Source of the DNA: Ecdyonurus torrentis
Taxonomy: Eukaryota > Arthropoda > Insecta > Ephemeroptera > Heptageniidae
DNA: 64,000 bases
Assembly: GCA_949318235.1 (NCBI GenBank)
Contig: OX439134.1
Coordinates: forward strand, 30,877,749-30,941,748
Direction: 5' to 3'
The notes below the pieces were generated by a model. The model was not told the DNA's origin. It made no database searches and saw only the letters and a list, made by a program, of their open reading frames with translations. Shown one piece after another: positions 26,745-38,262 of the stretch (its first letter is position 1; the number at the start of each line of letters is the position of its first letter). The translations under genes and the position numbers were made by a program.

Positions 26745-26895
26745 ATATGAACTAAATATTGTTCATATGAGAAAGACTGTTGAAACTTTAAATAAGTTGG
26801 CAACGTTATTTTAATTAAATCAAAGTAAGAAAATAAAAGATTGTGATATTTTGTATTTATGCTAAAGTTCTAACAAGTTGAGACAAGTAGAGTAT

Positions 26896-26906
26896 GAGAG
26901 AGAGAG

Positions 26907-26955
<49 letters not shown>
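26896..26955. repeat. (GA)n microsatellite
   Basis: About 60 bp with one CG interruption. Confidence 0.95.
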
Positions 26956-26956
<1 letters not shown>

Positions 26957-27334
26957 CAGTGACCCCTTTTAAATATATAAACTCAACTAAAAGCTTCTTG
27001 TCATCTTTCCAAGCTTTTAAAACATAAAAATTCGTCTAGTTTTAATGTATCAATCAAAATAGCCAATCTTTCTACTGGACAGCAACTTATACTTTGCTCT
27101 TTTATAGATATCATTTTTAATATTTTTAAAAACACTTTTTTTTTTTTTTTTTTTTAAAGAGCTAACTATTTACCGCTGCATAAATAGTTTATACCAATTG
27201 GTTGAAAAAAGTAAGTAAGGTAAGTAGTAGTATTGAATAGTTACATCTATTTATCTGAATAATTTCTTAAATTTATGTTTTCTGTGTGATTTAGGATTTC
27301 AAGAGACGGAACATGATTTGAAAACAAAAAATCA

Positions 27335-28574
<1,240 letters not shown>

Positions 28575-29075
28575 CTCCACGCAACAATATTTATGTATAA
28601 CAACATAATTTATACTATATTATATAGGGTGTATGCATTCATGTTAAAGTCGACGCCATGTTGGATTACTCAATAGCATGGGCAGCATAGGAAAATAACT
28701 CATTTTGCCAGTTTTAAAAAACTATGAAATATTTTTGAGAGCATTGATGCTGTTAATATGTTGAATTATTATCTCAAGTATGTGAGAATAATAACAATAA
28801 CAAAATATTAACCAATATCCGAAAGAAAATTGGCTTAAACGAAGTTTGTCCTATGCTCAGCAATTTTATTCACTACTCCAGTATGGCATCCAAGTGCATT
28901 AAATATGACGTCATGCAGATACACCCTATAGTCATTATCCTAAATTATGCAAGTTAAGATGTTCAGCATAATTACTTATGTTATTTAATATTATTTTTAT
29001 AAAATAGTAACATTTGTGCTTTACAATAGGAATTTCTAATGGTAGCATAAATTATGTAACTTATTTTTTTACGTG
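28575..29075. mobile_element. MITE family F, copy F6 (split by D5)
   Basis: CAATATTTATGTATAACAAC before D5 and GCATAATTACTTATGTTATT to ACGTG after it. Confidence 0.5.
28623..28930 (-). mobile_element. MITE family D, copy D5 (complete)
   Basis: TATAGGGTGTATGCATTCAT to GATACACCCTATA. It keeps the intact CATGTTAAAGTCGACGCC, the reference for the E insertion site. Confidence 0.85.
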
Positions 29076-29529
29076 CAATGCATTCTTTTTTCTATACAAA
29101 ATTTTTTTATCTTTTCCGTGCATGGTTGGACTAACAATAGATACCCAAACTTTATAAAAAAAAAATCCGAGCCTGTTGAATGTCTTTTCTCCACTAAAAT
29201 TTCAAACCTTTTTATAAATTGTCGTCTAATTAAAGATCTAAATAAAATCAAAGATAAAATTTCTTAAGAATTTGTCATTCATAAGTGGCTTCCACTCTTG
29301 ATAATTATATTAATTAAGTTAATTAAAGTCTTGTTACTTAAAGTGCTCTCTCTTCTTTGATGTTTTTTGCCTTACTTTCTGTCATACTTATCACAAAAAT
29401 AAAATTAACTCAAAGCTCTGAATTATTGACATTAATTACTAACTTATTACAAATATCCGTCATTTTAAGTTAATGTTAATTTATTTTTTACGTACAAAAA
29501 GAAATTTCAAGTTATATTGTGCAACTTAA

Positions 29530-29834
29530 AGGCCTAGAACACATTGAACAAAAATTTGTCTTATATCCTAACATATCTATAAATATCAACGTTGATTTCT
29601 AATTTATTTTCCATTCACAAAATAGCAGCTGCGGGTTAATGACGTCACAGATCGCCTGTTTCCGCGCGCGTGGACTATACATAGTGAGTGGTGACGTAAC
29701 AAACCCGCAGCTATCATTTTATGTATGTAAAATAAATTAGAAATCAATGACTCCGGCCAAATCAACGTTGATATTATACTGTATAGGTATGTTAGGATAT
29801 TAGTCCTGTTTTTTGTTCAAGGTGTTCCATGCCT
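29530..29834. mobile_element. MITE family B, copy B2
   Basis: AGGCCTAGAACACATTGAAC to GTTCAAGGTGTTCCATGCCT with TTAA on both sides. Palindromic with TGACGTCACAG in the left arm. Confidence 0.85.
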
Positions 29835-30092
29835 TTAATATTTTTATTGTTGGTTACTATGTTATAAAATAAGGTACATACACTTGCAGTGGAATTTTAT
29901 GTGACTAACGGCAAAAAGTAGCTTTGCTGTACAGCATAATTTAGTCAACTTAAAAGATATTGTTTATTTAATTACTAAAGAGGCAAAAATGCTAAATGAA
30001 AAAAAATTAATTTCAAGGTTTAACTTTTAAGATAATTTTTTTTTTTTTTTTTTTTTGAAAACAACAAAACTCATGTTTAATAAACGTGTTAA

Positions 30093-30663
30093 TTTACGTG
30101 CAGTCAGGTACTGCGGGATTTGACTAAAAAGTTGTAAAGAAAGAAAAATCTGAAATTTTGCACAGTGATACATTAAGATAGTATAATGTCTCTTCAGAAA
30201 TGTAAAAAAGAAAAAAATTGGGGTCACCATGCTAGATTTTTAATTTTGATTTCTTTTAAAGCTTTTACCCATAGAGCCCATGTTAATTTCAATAATTAAT
30301 TTCTCTCTTATCTGACAGTCACGGGTTCTAAAACTGTTATCATACACGGAAAACATAAATTTAATAAATTATTCCGACACATATCAATAACTCTTTAGTA
30401 CTAAACAATAACTCTCTTGCAAAAAGTTTAAAGAGTAACTCGTTAGTACAAACGTAATTTCTTTAGCGGTAAATAGTTAACTCTTTAGATTCTAAAAAGT
30501 TTAGTATGTATCTAAAGAATTTATTATGAAAAAAGTCTAAATAGTAACTCTTTAGATTATTTTTTCCGTGTAGGTAGCTGTTACTATTAACTTTCAAATT
30601 TCATCATAAAATTTTAAAGATTTCTTTTTAAATTTTGAGATACAAACCATCTGAATACAACCC
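30093..30663 (+). mobile_element. MITE family K, copy K2 (split by U)
   Basis: TTAA flanks at 30089-30092 and 30664-30667. Landmarks are GGTACTGCGGGATTTGACTA and TTTTGAGATACAAACCATCT. Confidence 0.7.
30346..30570. mobile_element. Element U nested in K2 (TA target)
   Basis: Termini CACGGAAAA / TTTTTTCCGTG flanked by TA on both sides. K3 at about 52100 reads TTATCATAGGTAACTG without the insert, which confirms the TA duplication. The inside repeats the word ACTCTTTAG and its complement CTAAAGAGT. Confidence 0.8.
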
Positions 30664-30667
30664 TTAA

Positions 30668-30980
30668 GGGAGTAGGATACTGACCTTATATTTCAAAAAC
30701 TAGAAAGTGTTTTGGGTCTAAATTTGGTATCATTTTGTAGCTAAGGGTCACAACTAGCCGAGATATAAATTTCACGATTTTTGACCGTCCCGAAAAAAAG
30801 AAAAAAATTATTGATATTAACATTGGGCCTTATGGGCTTAAAATTTCAAAACATCATATAAAATTAATTTGCACTGTGACCCCCCAAAATTGTCTCAAGC
30901 TGAAGTATCATTGTGCAAAATTTCAGATTTTTTTGACAAGAGAAGTTTGAGTCTAATGGCTGACGTCGGTCCCAAACGTC
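30668..30980 (-). mobile_element. MITE family L, copy L1
   Basis: GGGAGTAGGATACTGAC to TCGGTCCCAAACGTC, TTAA on both sides, sharing its left TTAA with K2. Related in its core to K (AAAATTTCAGATTTTTTT). Confidence 0.7.
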
Positions 30981-31493
30981 TTAAATAAAAAATGCAGTCA
31001 GAATAACGAATTAATTTTTACTTACAATTTCCATCACAAATTTAATTTCAAGTATCTTTACTATTTCCAATCACTAGGTACTGTATTTACTTTAAAAAAA
31101 AAATAGCAATTTCAAAAATAACAGAATTTTATTTACAAAAAATGAAATAAAAATACATAGAGATAGAATATTCATTCATAATCCCAGTCGTATCCAGTCC
31201 AAAGTAGAGTAATTCCATCGAGTATATCGTATGACATAAAATACACAATTTTGACACTTATACGTGTCTCCAGGGGTGTGAAGCGAGGACAGTTCGTATT
31301 TTAATATTTTATTTACCTCTTGTTGTTTGTGTTACATTTCATCGATTTCTATACTACTTTTCTTTTTCTATTTATATATTTGGCATGCATGTAATATGAA
31401 ATAAAGACAAGAAATTGTTGAGGGACTATAGGGTACTGACTTGAAATTTTTACTAGACGGAAGTGACGTCATATGAACAGATTCTCTTCAAGG

Positions 31494-31774
31494 AATAGAC
31501 CGGTTGCACTCATATTTTGCTGGTTATGAATACACAAGCCAGCATAGGAAAATCATCATTTTTATTTTTTTAATAGCAAAAGAAGCTTCAAACCTCAATC
31601 AAAGACTTATTTCTAGCTCGTAATAAGGTCGAAAAATATGAGAAAAATTCGTTCAGTTGAAATAAACTCTTTTTAAGTGAAAATTTAGAAGAAATGATGT
31701 TTCCCCTATGCTGGACAATACATTAGGCACCACAAATATGGCGACAAAGCGCAAGGATGTGCAAGGGGTCTATA
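31494..31774. mobile_element. Element V, copy V1
   Basis: AATAGACCGGTTGCACTCAT on the left and GGATGTGCAAGGGGTCTAT on the right, about 280 bp. The right half recurs at 62672. Confidence 0.55.
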
Positions 31775-32093
31775 GACCAGAAGAAAACATAAGCATGATT
31801 TATATCACAAAACACTTGATGGGACTTACATAAATAACTTTAGTTTGTCTCAAAATCAATCTGTAGCAGTGGTCAGATATTTCAACTTATGCAACCCGCA
31901 CAACATATTCATCATGTTTCTGACGTCATAAACATGAAAAGTTACTCAAATTGCATACTTTACAGTATTTTCACGCTCTCTCGTGGCGTGGGGCTACATT
32001 AAGATTGTGGTAAAATTTGTCAACAGTTTTGAAGATCTCATTTCGTGTTTATTCATTAAAAAGCACACATGTTGTTTTGTGTGGTCTATGGCT
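31775..32093 (+). mobile_element. MITE family A, copy A4
   Basis: GACCAGAAGAAAACATAAGC to GGTCTATGGC plus TTAA on the right. Its 5' terminus is fused to V1. Confidence 0.75.
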
Positions 32094-32362
32094 TTAATCA
32101 GTTCTATTTTTTTTTTATACTATGTTATGTAATTATATTCCAAATAGATTTTAATTGGGTAAAAAAATTGTATACTTGTGTATTATACTATATTAAAATC
32201 CAAACTATTTTATTATTTTTTTCTCACCCTGCAAATCTCAATATTTACAATATACAACTGGTGCTGAAATTCTTGATTTGATTTGTTTCTTGTTATCCAA
32301 AAACAAACAATGTTACTTGCCCAATACATTGGTGGTACATACAGTACGTAATATATAAATTG

Positions 32363-32706
32363 CGGGGGTAGGTGACTGTAATATATATTAATACAAAGTA
32401 AAGAAGAAATGGTACTTAAAATTAGTTACGTCAAACATGTGAAAACATGATCAAATATTTAAGATATTATACACGTCAAAACATGTAAATATAGAAATTA
32501 AAATTATAGTGGCAAATTTAAGCCAAATTAGAAACTTTTTTAAAATTAAAAATATTATTAAAACTTTTTTCGGAACAAATTTACTCGATTTTATTTGAAA
32601 ATTATATTGTTTGTTTTGTTGGAAACAAATAATGTACAAAAAATTAATGTAAAAATATAGTTCTTCTTTTAGCAATTTCCGGTCCAAGTCAGCCACCCTC
32701 TACTTT
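32363..32706 (+). repeat. Repeat family W, copy W3
   Basis: GGTAGGTGACTGTAATATAT to AATTTCCGGTCCAAGTCAGC. Frames on the minus strand follow the repeat and are not genes. Confidence 0.55.
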
Positions 32707-32723
32707 AAAACACGTTAAAATTT

Positions 32724-32812
32724 GCCTAGCATTCCTCATTTAAAAAGTTTCAGAATTGATGCAGTAGTTTTCTTAAAAATTGCAACAAAAAAAAAAAAAA
32801 AAAAAAAAAAAA
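32724..32812 (+). repeat. Retroposon-like family X, copy X1
   Basis: GCATTCCTCATTTAAAAAGT, then CAGTAGTTTTCTTAAAAATT and a 27-base A tail. Confidence 0.5.
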
Positions 32813-33411
32813 CACGAAATATGAATACAATATCAGGTGCCAAACACCTTTTTCTAGCTCCTTGTGATTGGAGATACGTCACAACCAGTAAAAAAAAATG
32901 TTTCACGAGAAATGTATCAGAAAATATAGTCAAAAACAAACAAAATGCACAATATGGTATACAGTAAAGGCGTTTTTGCAGTTTCTGACTGTATGCATAT
33001 AACATTCAGTTCATGCATCTTTAACTCGATTTTAGCGTGCAATGATATGGTGACGATAGGTTAAAATATCTGAAAAAAAGCAAGTTTTCCCTCTTAATTT
33101 TATAAATTGATACTAAAATTGTATGTTATTTTCTTCGCATGTAAATACAACTTCAATATAAAAATGGACTTGCAAATACTCAAAATGGAAATTCTTTCAC
33201 TTTTATTTTATTCTATATAAAAATTCTGACAGGCAACAGGAAAATAAAAAAAAATATTCTATATAAGAAAAAGACAGATTTTTTTTCTCCAAAGGAAACG
33301 GAAAAAGGAAGTTCTTTAAAAAATGAGAAGCGTAATGATTGAGAAAAGAATTCGTGATTGGCAGATAAGAATAAGATAATGGGGGTTGGAGTATGAGAGC
33401 GAGAGAGAGAA

Positions 33412-33489
<78 letters not shown>

Positions 33490-33952
33490 GAAATAAAAGT
33501 TTTATACTTTCATATAATCTTATTATTATCAACTTCTTCGTATTATTTAAATCTGAATATTGAATAAATTGAAGAAGTCTTTCTATTCATCAAATATGTA
33601 ACATTTATCATTTCAAAATTCATGTATTGTATTACTATAAAGTATATAAAAATACAAATTACAAAATTGTATTATATATGTACATACTTCAATCTTCAAT
33701 CTCAATAAAAGAACTAACTAAAAACAAAAAAAACTATATAATCCTGCAAATATTTTCAGTGACTTTCTCATGTGTGCATTAATAATTGCATTAAATTGCA
33801 TTAAATCAAATTTACTTTTGACTAGATACGATGAAATGCTTAGATCAATAAAATTTCTTATTTATTAAATGAATAGTTTAATTATTAGTTATTACCAATA
33901 GAATGTACACAATAATGCCTATATTATTAATTCACTAAAATTCATATTATTC
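32813..33952. other. AT-rich intergenic DNA around a (GA)n array
   Basis: Nothing recognised except the microsatellite at 33397. Confidence 0.5.
33397..33487. repeat. (GA)n microsatellite
   Basis: About 90 bp with CGAGAG, AAGAG and CAGAG interruptions at the left end. Confidence 0.95.
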
Positions 33953-34343
33953 ATACATACATACATATCATGACGCCATAATCCCTTTCGGGGTAGGCCA
34001 GGATGAATCCTTTTTAGTAAGAGGGCTTACAATGATCTGTGGCTTACCAGACCACAGGCTCTACCCTTAATACCACACTCCTCTGGCTCCTAATACCAGA
34101 CCTGTGCAGCTCGGACCACCAAATCTTACGACGGCAGCACTCGCCACTATGGACGAGAGGTGGTCAAACTGCCTGGCCAACCCACGCATTGCAGCGGAAA
34201 CGTACACGTTGAAACACACTGAATCTTCACCATTCTAACCATCGCTCTTACAAGCTGGCCTACAAGGCCAACCCGGCTTGGTAACGAACACCGAACCTCC
34301 AGCGTGTCAAACGAGCACGCTAACCACTACACCACATGGGCAA
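33953..34343 (-). mobile_element. tRNA-derived SINE (SINE2)
   Basis: Read on the minus strand, the head GTGGTGTAGTGGTTAGCGTG (A box) and GGAGGTTCGGTGTTCG (B box region) is followed by about 300 bp of GC-rich body. It ends GGGATTATGGCGTCATGATA with an (ATGT)n tail. The head resembles Glu/Asp-type tRNAs and the body is unrelated to SINE1. Confidence 0.75.
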
Positions 34344-34370
34344 CACATATAAATTTATTTTAGTTATTAA

Positions 34371-34680
34371 AGGAATAGACCAGAAGAAGACATAAGCATT
34401 TATATCACAAAAGACTTGATGGGACTTACATAAATAACTTTAGACGTAGCAGTTGTCAGAAAATTTCAATTTATGCAACCCGCCCAACATTTTTTACTAA
34501 TTTTGGCATGTTTTTGACGTCATAAACATGAATAGTCACGCAAATTGCATACTTTACAGTTTTTTCACGCTCTCTCGTGGGGCTACATTAACATTATGGT
34601 AAAAATTGTCATCAGTTTTGAATATCCCATTTCATGTTTATTCATTAAAAAGCGCATGTTTTTTTATGTAGTCTATGGCT
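34371..34680 (+). mobile_element. MITE family A, copy A5, in the 3' flank of the sushi gene
   Basis: AGGAATAGACCAGAAGAAGA to AGTCTATGGC, with TTAA on the left and TTAG on the right. It lies about 46 bp beyond the sushi-gene stop codon. Confidence 0.85.
34637..34642 (-). other. AATAAA poly(A) signal supplied by MITE A5
   Basis: AATAAA on the minus strand lies 85 bp after the sushi-gene stop codon. It is part of the conserved family A sequence GAATAAACA, so the nearest obvious polyadenylation signal of the gene is transposon-derived. Confidence 0.4.
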
Positions 34681-34726
34681 TTAGATACGATGAACATCTA
34701 CCGACTGATAAAGTTCATTATTGACT

Positions 34727-35028
34727 TCATACCCCATTGACTTCTACAGGTTCATTGTTAGGTAAATTTTCTGGAAATACTGCATAATCATAAGCCGCTT
34801 CTTCCTGTTGTAAATTATCTCTCATTTCAAATACAGGGTAATCATATAAGTTTTCTTGCCTTTCTGGCGCACCTCCTGATGTTCTATTCTCCGGGAGATG
34901 TTTCTTCTTACACGTGTAGAGTAAGTAAACAAACAGACATGTCGCGATAAGGCCCAGAATTGCAACCACGGAGTAGAGAATCTCAGTTGTAAAGTCCTGA
35001 TCACTTGTTACATCACTTGTTAGATGTT
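34727..35028 (-). CDS. Last exon of sushi-type membrane receptor: transmembrane segment and cytoplasmic tail
   Basis: The exon starts after a clean acceptor (aaatttcag, AG at 35029-35030) in phase 1 and runs 99 codons to a TAA. In the joined model it gives residues 146-245. A short Thr/Asp/Ser-rich juxtamembrane stretch (HLTSDVTSDQDFTTE) comes first. A hydrophobic helix follows (about 163-184, LYSVVAILGLIATCLFVYLLYT), then a stop-transfer CKKKH and an acidic 60-residue tail. The tail holds two copies of a YDYxVF motif (YDYPVF and YDYAVF), each containing a YxxF that fits the YxxPhi endocytic class or a phosphotyrosine docking site. The spacing is too wide for a canonical ITAM. This is a type I membrane protein. 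Its composition, far from the AT-rich noise around it, and the matching phase with the upstream exon make it a real exon. Ligand and function are unknown. Confidence 0.8.
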
Positions 35029-35189
35029 CTGAAATTTTTAAAATTGACTTATTAAGTAAAAATTATAAAAAGGTAAATTTTTAGCTTCATGGAGCTGGAG
35101 GTTCAGAAAAAGTTAAGAATTATTTTAAAATATACACACGTTTTTATGAATGGAAAATATTTTGGTTGAAATTAAATAAGTATCAAAAC

Positions 35190-35523
35190 GATACCAACAA
35201 TAACAAAAGGCATAGAAAACATGAAACAACATGTACTTTTAATAATTAAACAAGAAATAAGATCTACAAAACTGGTGTAATTTTTACCAGAATGTAAATG
35301 TGGCCCCACGTAAAAAAAAATTAAAAATATGTAATTTGCGTGAATATTTCGGTTTATGACGACAGAAACAGGCAAAAAATAATATGAAAATGTTGTGCGG
35401 GTTGCATAAATCAAAATTTTGTAATCACTGCAATCAGTTGGTTTTTGAGACAAACTAAAGTTATTTATGTAAGTCCCATAAAGTGTTTTGTGATGTAAAT
35501 GCTAATGTTTTCATGTTGTCTAT
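35190..35523 (-). mobile_element. MITE family A variant, copy A6
   Basis: AGGCATAGAAAACATGAAAC to TTTTCATGTTGTCTAT with decayed TTAA sites. It matches A9 (62199) more closely than the other A copies. It sits in the last intron of the sushi gene. Confidence 0.75.
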
Positions 35524-35825
35524 ATTCCTATAATTAAATAATAATGATAATAATATAGTAATGGAGAGTGGATATAAAGCATAAAAAAAAAGCTAAAAAA
35601 AATCAAATGTGCATTTGAGACGAGTGAGTTTTGTGTAGCCAGGCAAGAACTGCAATCGGGAAGTCTATACAAAAGTTGTATATTATTAAGCTTTTAGAAA
35701 GAAAAAAAAAAAAAAAAAAAAAAAAAGGAGAAAAAAAGTGTCTTCTAAGAGTGGTTAGGAAAAATATCCTTATAATTAATTAATGATTTAATTTGCACTG
35801 TATATTAATGCTATTTTAATGAGAA

Positions 35826-36100
35826 AACACAACTTAAAAAAAGTGCATTACTTCAATTACAAATCCTAACTTATTTGAGATAAAAACTGTTGAGTTATTA
35901 TGAGCAGCTAAAAAAAATGCATTGTAGCACATTATTAATAATAACTATTTTAAGTTATTTTCAACTATTTAAAGCTAAAATAGCTATTATTGATAAATTG
36001 CTAAAATGTATTATTTTACTAGCTGCTTATGATAACAAAAAAAGAGTTTATCTCAAATAAGGAGAATTCGTAACTGCAGTAATGCACTTTTTGTGTGTGT
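35826..36100. mobile_element. MITE family J, copy J2
   Basis: ACACAACTTAAAAAAAGTGC and its partner GCACTTTTTGTGTGTGT. Palindromic like J1. It ends about 20 bp from the donor of the sushi exon. Confidence 0.75.
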
Positions 36101-36120
36101 TATATACACTGTGGACTTAC

Positions 36121-36291
36121 TTTTTATTATACATGTTGGTGTTTTTCCATGCAGATTTCCATTCTTACATATAATTTGTTTTGTGTCATTACGTTGATAA
36201 CCATCACTGCAATTGTAACTGTATGTACCTTCAAAATCCTTATGCTTAACAAAGTTAATGTTCAGATTACCATCAGTTGTAAAAGATGAAC
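36121..36291 (-). CDS. Sushi/CCP domain exon (phase 1-1)
   Basis: This is a 171-bp exon with acceptor tttgtgcag and donor A/GTAAGTCC, phase 1 at both ends, the usual layout of CCP exons. The translation carries the CCP hallmarks GTYSYNCSDGYQRN (Y.C..GY core), IICKNGNLHG and KTPTC (C-terminal P.C). N-glycosylation sequons are NCS and NDT. It is about residues 89-145 in the joined model and ends right before the transmembrane exon. CCP modules normally have four cysteines. Here the first is missing, with SSFTTDGNLN where the C-P-x start is expected, so one disulfide cannot form within this exon alone. A partner cysteine could come from the preceding exon. A family J MITE (35826-36100) ends about 20 bp beyond the donor. 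Confidence 0.75.
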
Positions 36292-36420
36292 CTGCACAAA
36301 ATAAATATTGCAAGTATTACAGAGTAGTTAATTAGCTTGATTGTAATAATTTTTTGTAAGTATTCAAATTTTTATCTATATATAAGGAAAAACGAGACAA
36401 AAGGACAGCATCTATATAGG

Positions 36421-36652
36421 CATAGGGTGTATGCGCGTGACGTCATATTTATTGCGCTTTAGATAACATTGCTCAGCATAGGACAAAATTTGTTTTTGAC
36501 TATTTTCTTTGCTAACTTGAGTACTTTTTTGTTATTATTATTATTATTTTTCTCACATACTTAAGATATTCATATTCAACCTATGAACAGCATAAATGCT
36601 TTCAAAAATATTGTTTAGTATTTTTAAACTAGCAAAATGAGTAATTTTCTCA
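36421..36652 (+). mobile_element. MITE family D, copy D6 (truncated)
   Basis: CATAGGGTGTATGCGCGTGA to ACTAGCAAAATGAGTAATTT. The 3' end is missing. It lies between the alternative signal exon and the sushi exon. Confidence 0.7.
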
Positions 36653-37019
36653 TGAGTATTATGAGTGAAAATAGGTATTTTCTTAATCAATACTTCTAAC
36701 TGATATGCAATCCATTTTGTCATATTTTTGTCATTATTATGACAAGTTAAATTGCAAATAATTATAAAGAAATAATTACTACTCAAAAAGTGTAACCAAG
36801 CTTTAGTAAAGCGGACAAGGTAAAACTTGATCGCAAATTTAACGCCAACTTTTATTTCCCGCATAAGCAAGGAAATGAATAGTACTGTTTTATGGGTGTT
36901 TTTTAAATTAACATTTTAAAAATTAACAAAATAAAAATTATATATATAATTATATATACATACATACATATATATATATGATAAGAAATTTTCTCGGTGA
37001 AATAGAATTATTGTCTTAC

Positions 37020-37101
37020 CTTCTGTGAAGACACTGGGCTTTACACTCGCTGCTATCACTATTTTAAATAACAATGAAAAAATAATAGTCACTTTGTACA
37101 T
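37020..37101 (-). CDS. Alternative first exon: signal peptide (MYKVTIIF...)
   Basis: ATG at 37101 opens 27 codons plus one base, ending at donor GAAG/GTAAGA (phase 1). Residues 1-18 form a signal peptide: MYK, then the hydrophobic VTIIFSLLFKIVIA, then AAS as a likely cleavage site, followed by VKPSVFTEG. Joined to 36291 the split codon reads Gly and the frame continues into the sushi exon, giving a 184-residue protein of signal, one sushi domain, transmembrane segment and tail. Upstream in-frame TTG codons are not needed as starts. The exon lies in the left arm of a near-perfect inverted duplication, so an identical exon faces the other way at 37651. It could be the promoter-proximal exon of a second, shorter gene or an alternative start of the longer one. 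Confidence 0.6.
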
Positions 37102-37237
37102 AATTATAAAAACACTCAATTCACAGTCTTTTTAAAAATTACATAGCTATGTTATTTACACACAATGTTTAACGTTTTCGGAGACTATATATCACAAATG
37201 ATACATACTGTCTGTCTCCTTCCTCAGAACTGAAAAA

Positions 37238-37441
37238 CTAAACTCTCACTCTCTGCCGTGCTGACCTCCTGAGGGGAGGAGAGGGCGTACGCGCCTCGTC
37301 AGGTGCAAGCGAAACGTTGACTTTATTTTTAGTACGATTATATGGTACTTTCTTATCAAATGGTTTCAAAAGGGGGATCCAAATGCGTGGCAATTCAAAA
37401 CTTGGTTGACTGATAATTGTTTCATTTTTCCTTCTTGCCAT
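37238..37441 (-). mobile_element. Possible 3' end of a retroelement reading frame
   Basis: An open frame starting at an ATG at 37441 encodes 67 residues with balanced composition, ending in a Pro/Arg-rich tail (RTPSPPLRRSARQRVRV) and a stop. Tails of the type RRSxRxR end many retroelement polyproteins, which I state from memory. After the stop comes TGAGGAAGGAGAC, then GTCTCCGAAAACGTTAAA with a GGAGAC/GTCTCC stem. This resembles the motif often found near the 3' end of Penelope-like elements. It could equally be a short host exon or a chance frame. Confidence 0.35.
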
Positions 37442-37650
37442 TTCTTCTTCATTGCATTTTCGTACGCCCTCTCCTCCCCTCAGGAGGTCAGCACGGCAGA
37501 GAGTGAGAGTTTAGTTTTTCAGTTCTGAGGAAGGAGACAGACAGTATGTATCATTTGTGATATATAGTCTCCGAAAACGTTAAACATTGTGTGTAAATAA
37601 CATAGCTATGTAATTTTTAAAAAGACTGTGAATTGAGTGTTTTTATAATT

Positions 37651-37732
37651 ATGTACAAAGTGACTATTATTTTTTCATTGTTATTTAAAATAGTGATAGC
37701 AGCGAGTGTAAAGCCCAGTGTCTTCACAGAAG
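37651..37732 (+). pseudogene. Inverted duplicate of the signal-peptide exon (orphan)
   Basis: This exon is identical in sequence to 37101-37020, including the ATG, the signal peptide and the phase-1 donor GAAG/GTAAGA, but on the plus strand. It lies in the right arm of the 36979-37774 palindrome. I find no plus-strand sushi or transmembrane exon downstream. A small loss follows the arm: after 37774 the sequence is unrelated and runs into an (AT)n array. It is therefore probably an orphan exon, though it is intact as a start exon and its upstream arm would carry the same promoter as the minus-strand copy. Confidence 0.55.
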
Positions 37733-37805
37733 GTAAGACAATAATTCTATTTCACCGAGAAAATTTCTTATCATCATGCAACCTCGCTCGAAATTCAACA
37801 TTCGA

Positions 37806-37807
<2 letters not shown>

Positions 37808-37859
<52 letters not shown>
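37808..37859. repeat. (AT)n microsatellite next to the palindrome
   Basis: About 52 bp of AT, 34 bp beyond the right arm of the 36979-37774 duplication. Confidence 0.95.
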
Positions 37860-37864
<5 letters not shown>

Positions 37865-38105
37865 TATATGTGGATTTCATTAAACAACAAACACATAGCT
37901 CCCCATTTTTAAAAAGAAAAATATATCTTAATATGCATTTTTCTCTGATCTTCTATTTGCTTTATCTTTCCAATAACTGAGAACATATTTTTAAATATTG
38001 TTCTTTCTATAGTATAACAACTAGAAGAATTAAATGCAATGATTTTAGATTTTGTATATATGTATTTATTAGATAAGATATTAATGTAATACTAATCAAT
38101 GCAAG

Positions 38106-38229
38106 TACAGCTTTGGCCAAAAGTTCCCGAATGATTTGCATAGGCAACCCGCAATCGAACTATGTTATCTTTATGAGAAAACGCAACGGCCGCCGCTGCC
38201 CCGTTTGGGAACTTTTGTCCAGAGCTGTA
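38106..38229. mobile_element. Tc1/mariner-like MITE (family O)
   Basis: 124 bp with termini TACAGCTTTGGCCAAAAGTT / AACTTTTGTCCAGAGCTGTA. The TACAGC...CAAAAGT pattern with TA at the ends is typical of Tc1/mariner termini. No transposase frame. Confidence 0.7.
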
Positions 38230-38262
38230 CCTACAGTATCAAAAGAGACAAATACTGCTTAT

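Larger units (their letters stand above)
36979..37774. repeat. Near-perfect inverted duplication with 169-bp spacer
   Basis: The left arm 36979-37291 and right arm 37461-37774 are reverse complements; I find no mismatch over about 313 bp. Each arm contains, from the centre outward, the end of a possible retroelement frame, a GC-richer 5' region, the signal exon, its donor and about 40 bp of intron. The spacer (37292-37460) is unique and contains the upstream part of the retroelement-like frame of the left arm, so the right arm is the truncated copy. Both outer ends abut AT dinucleotide repeats. Confidence 0.9.
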
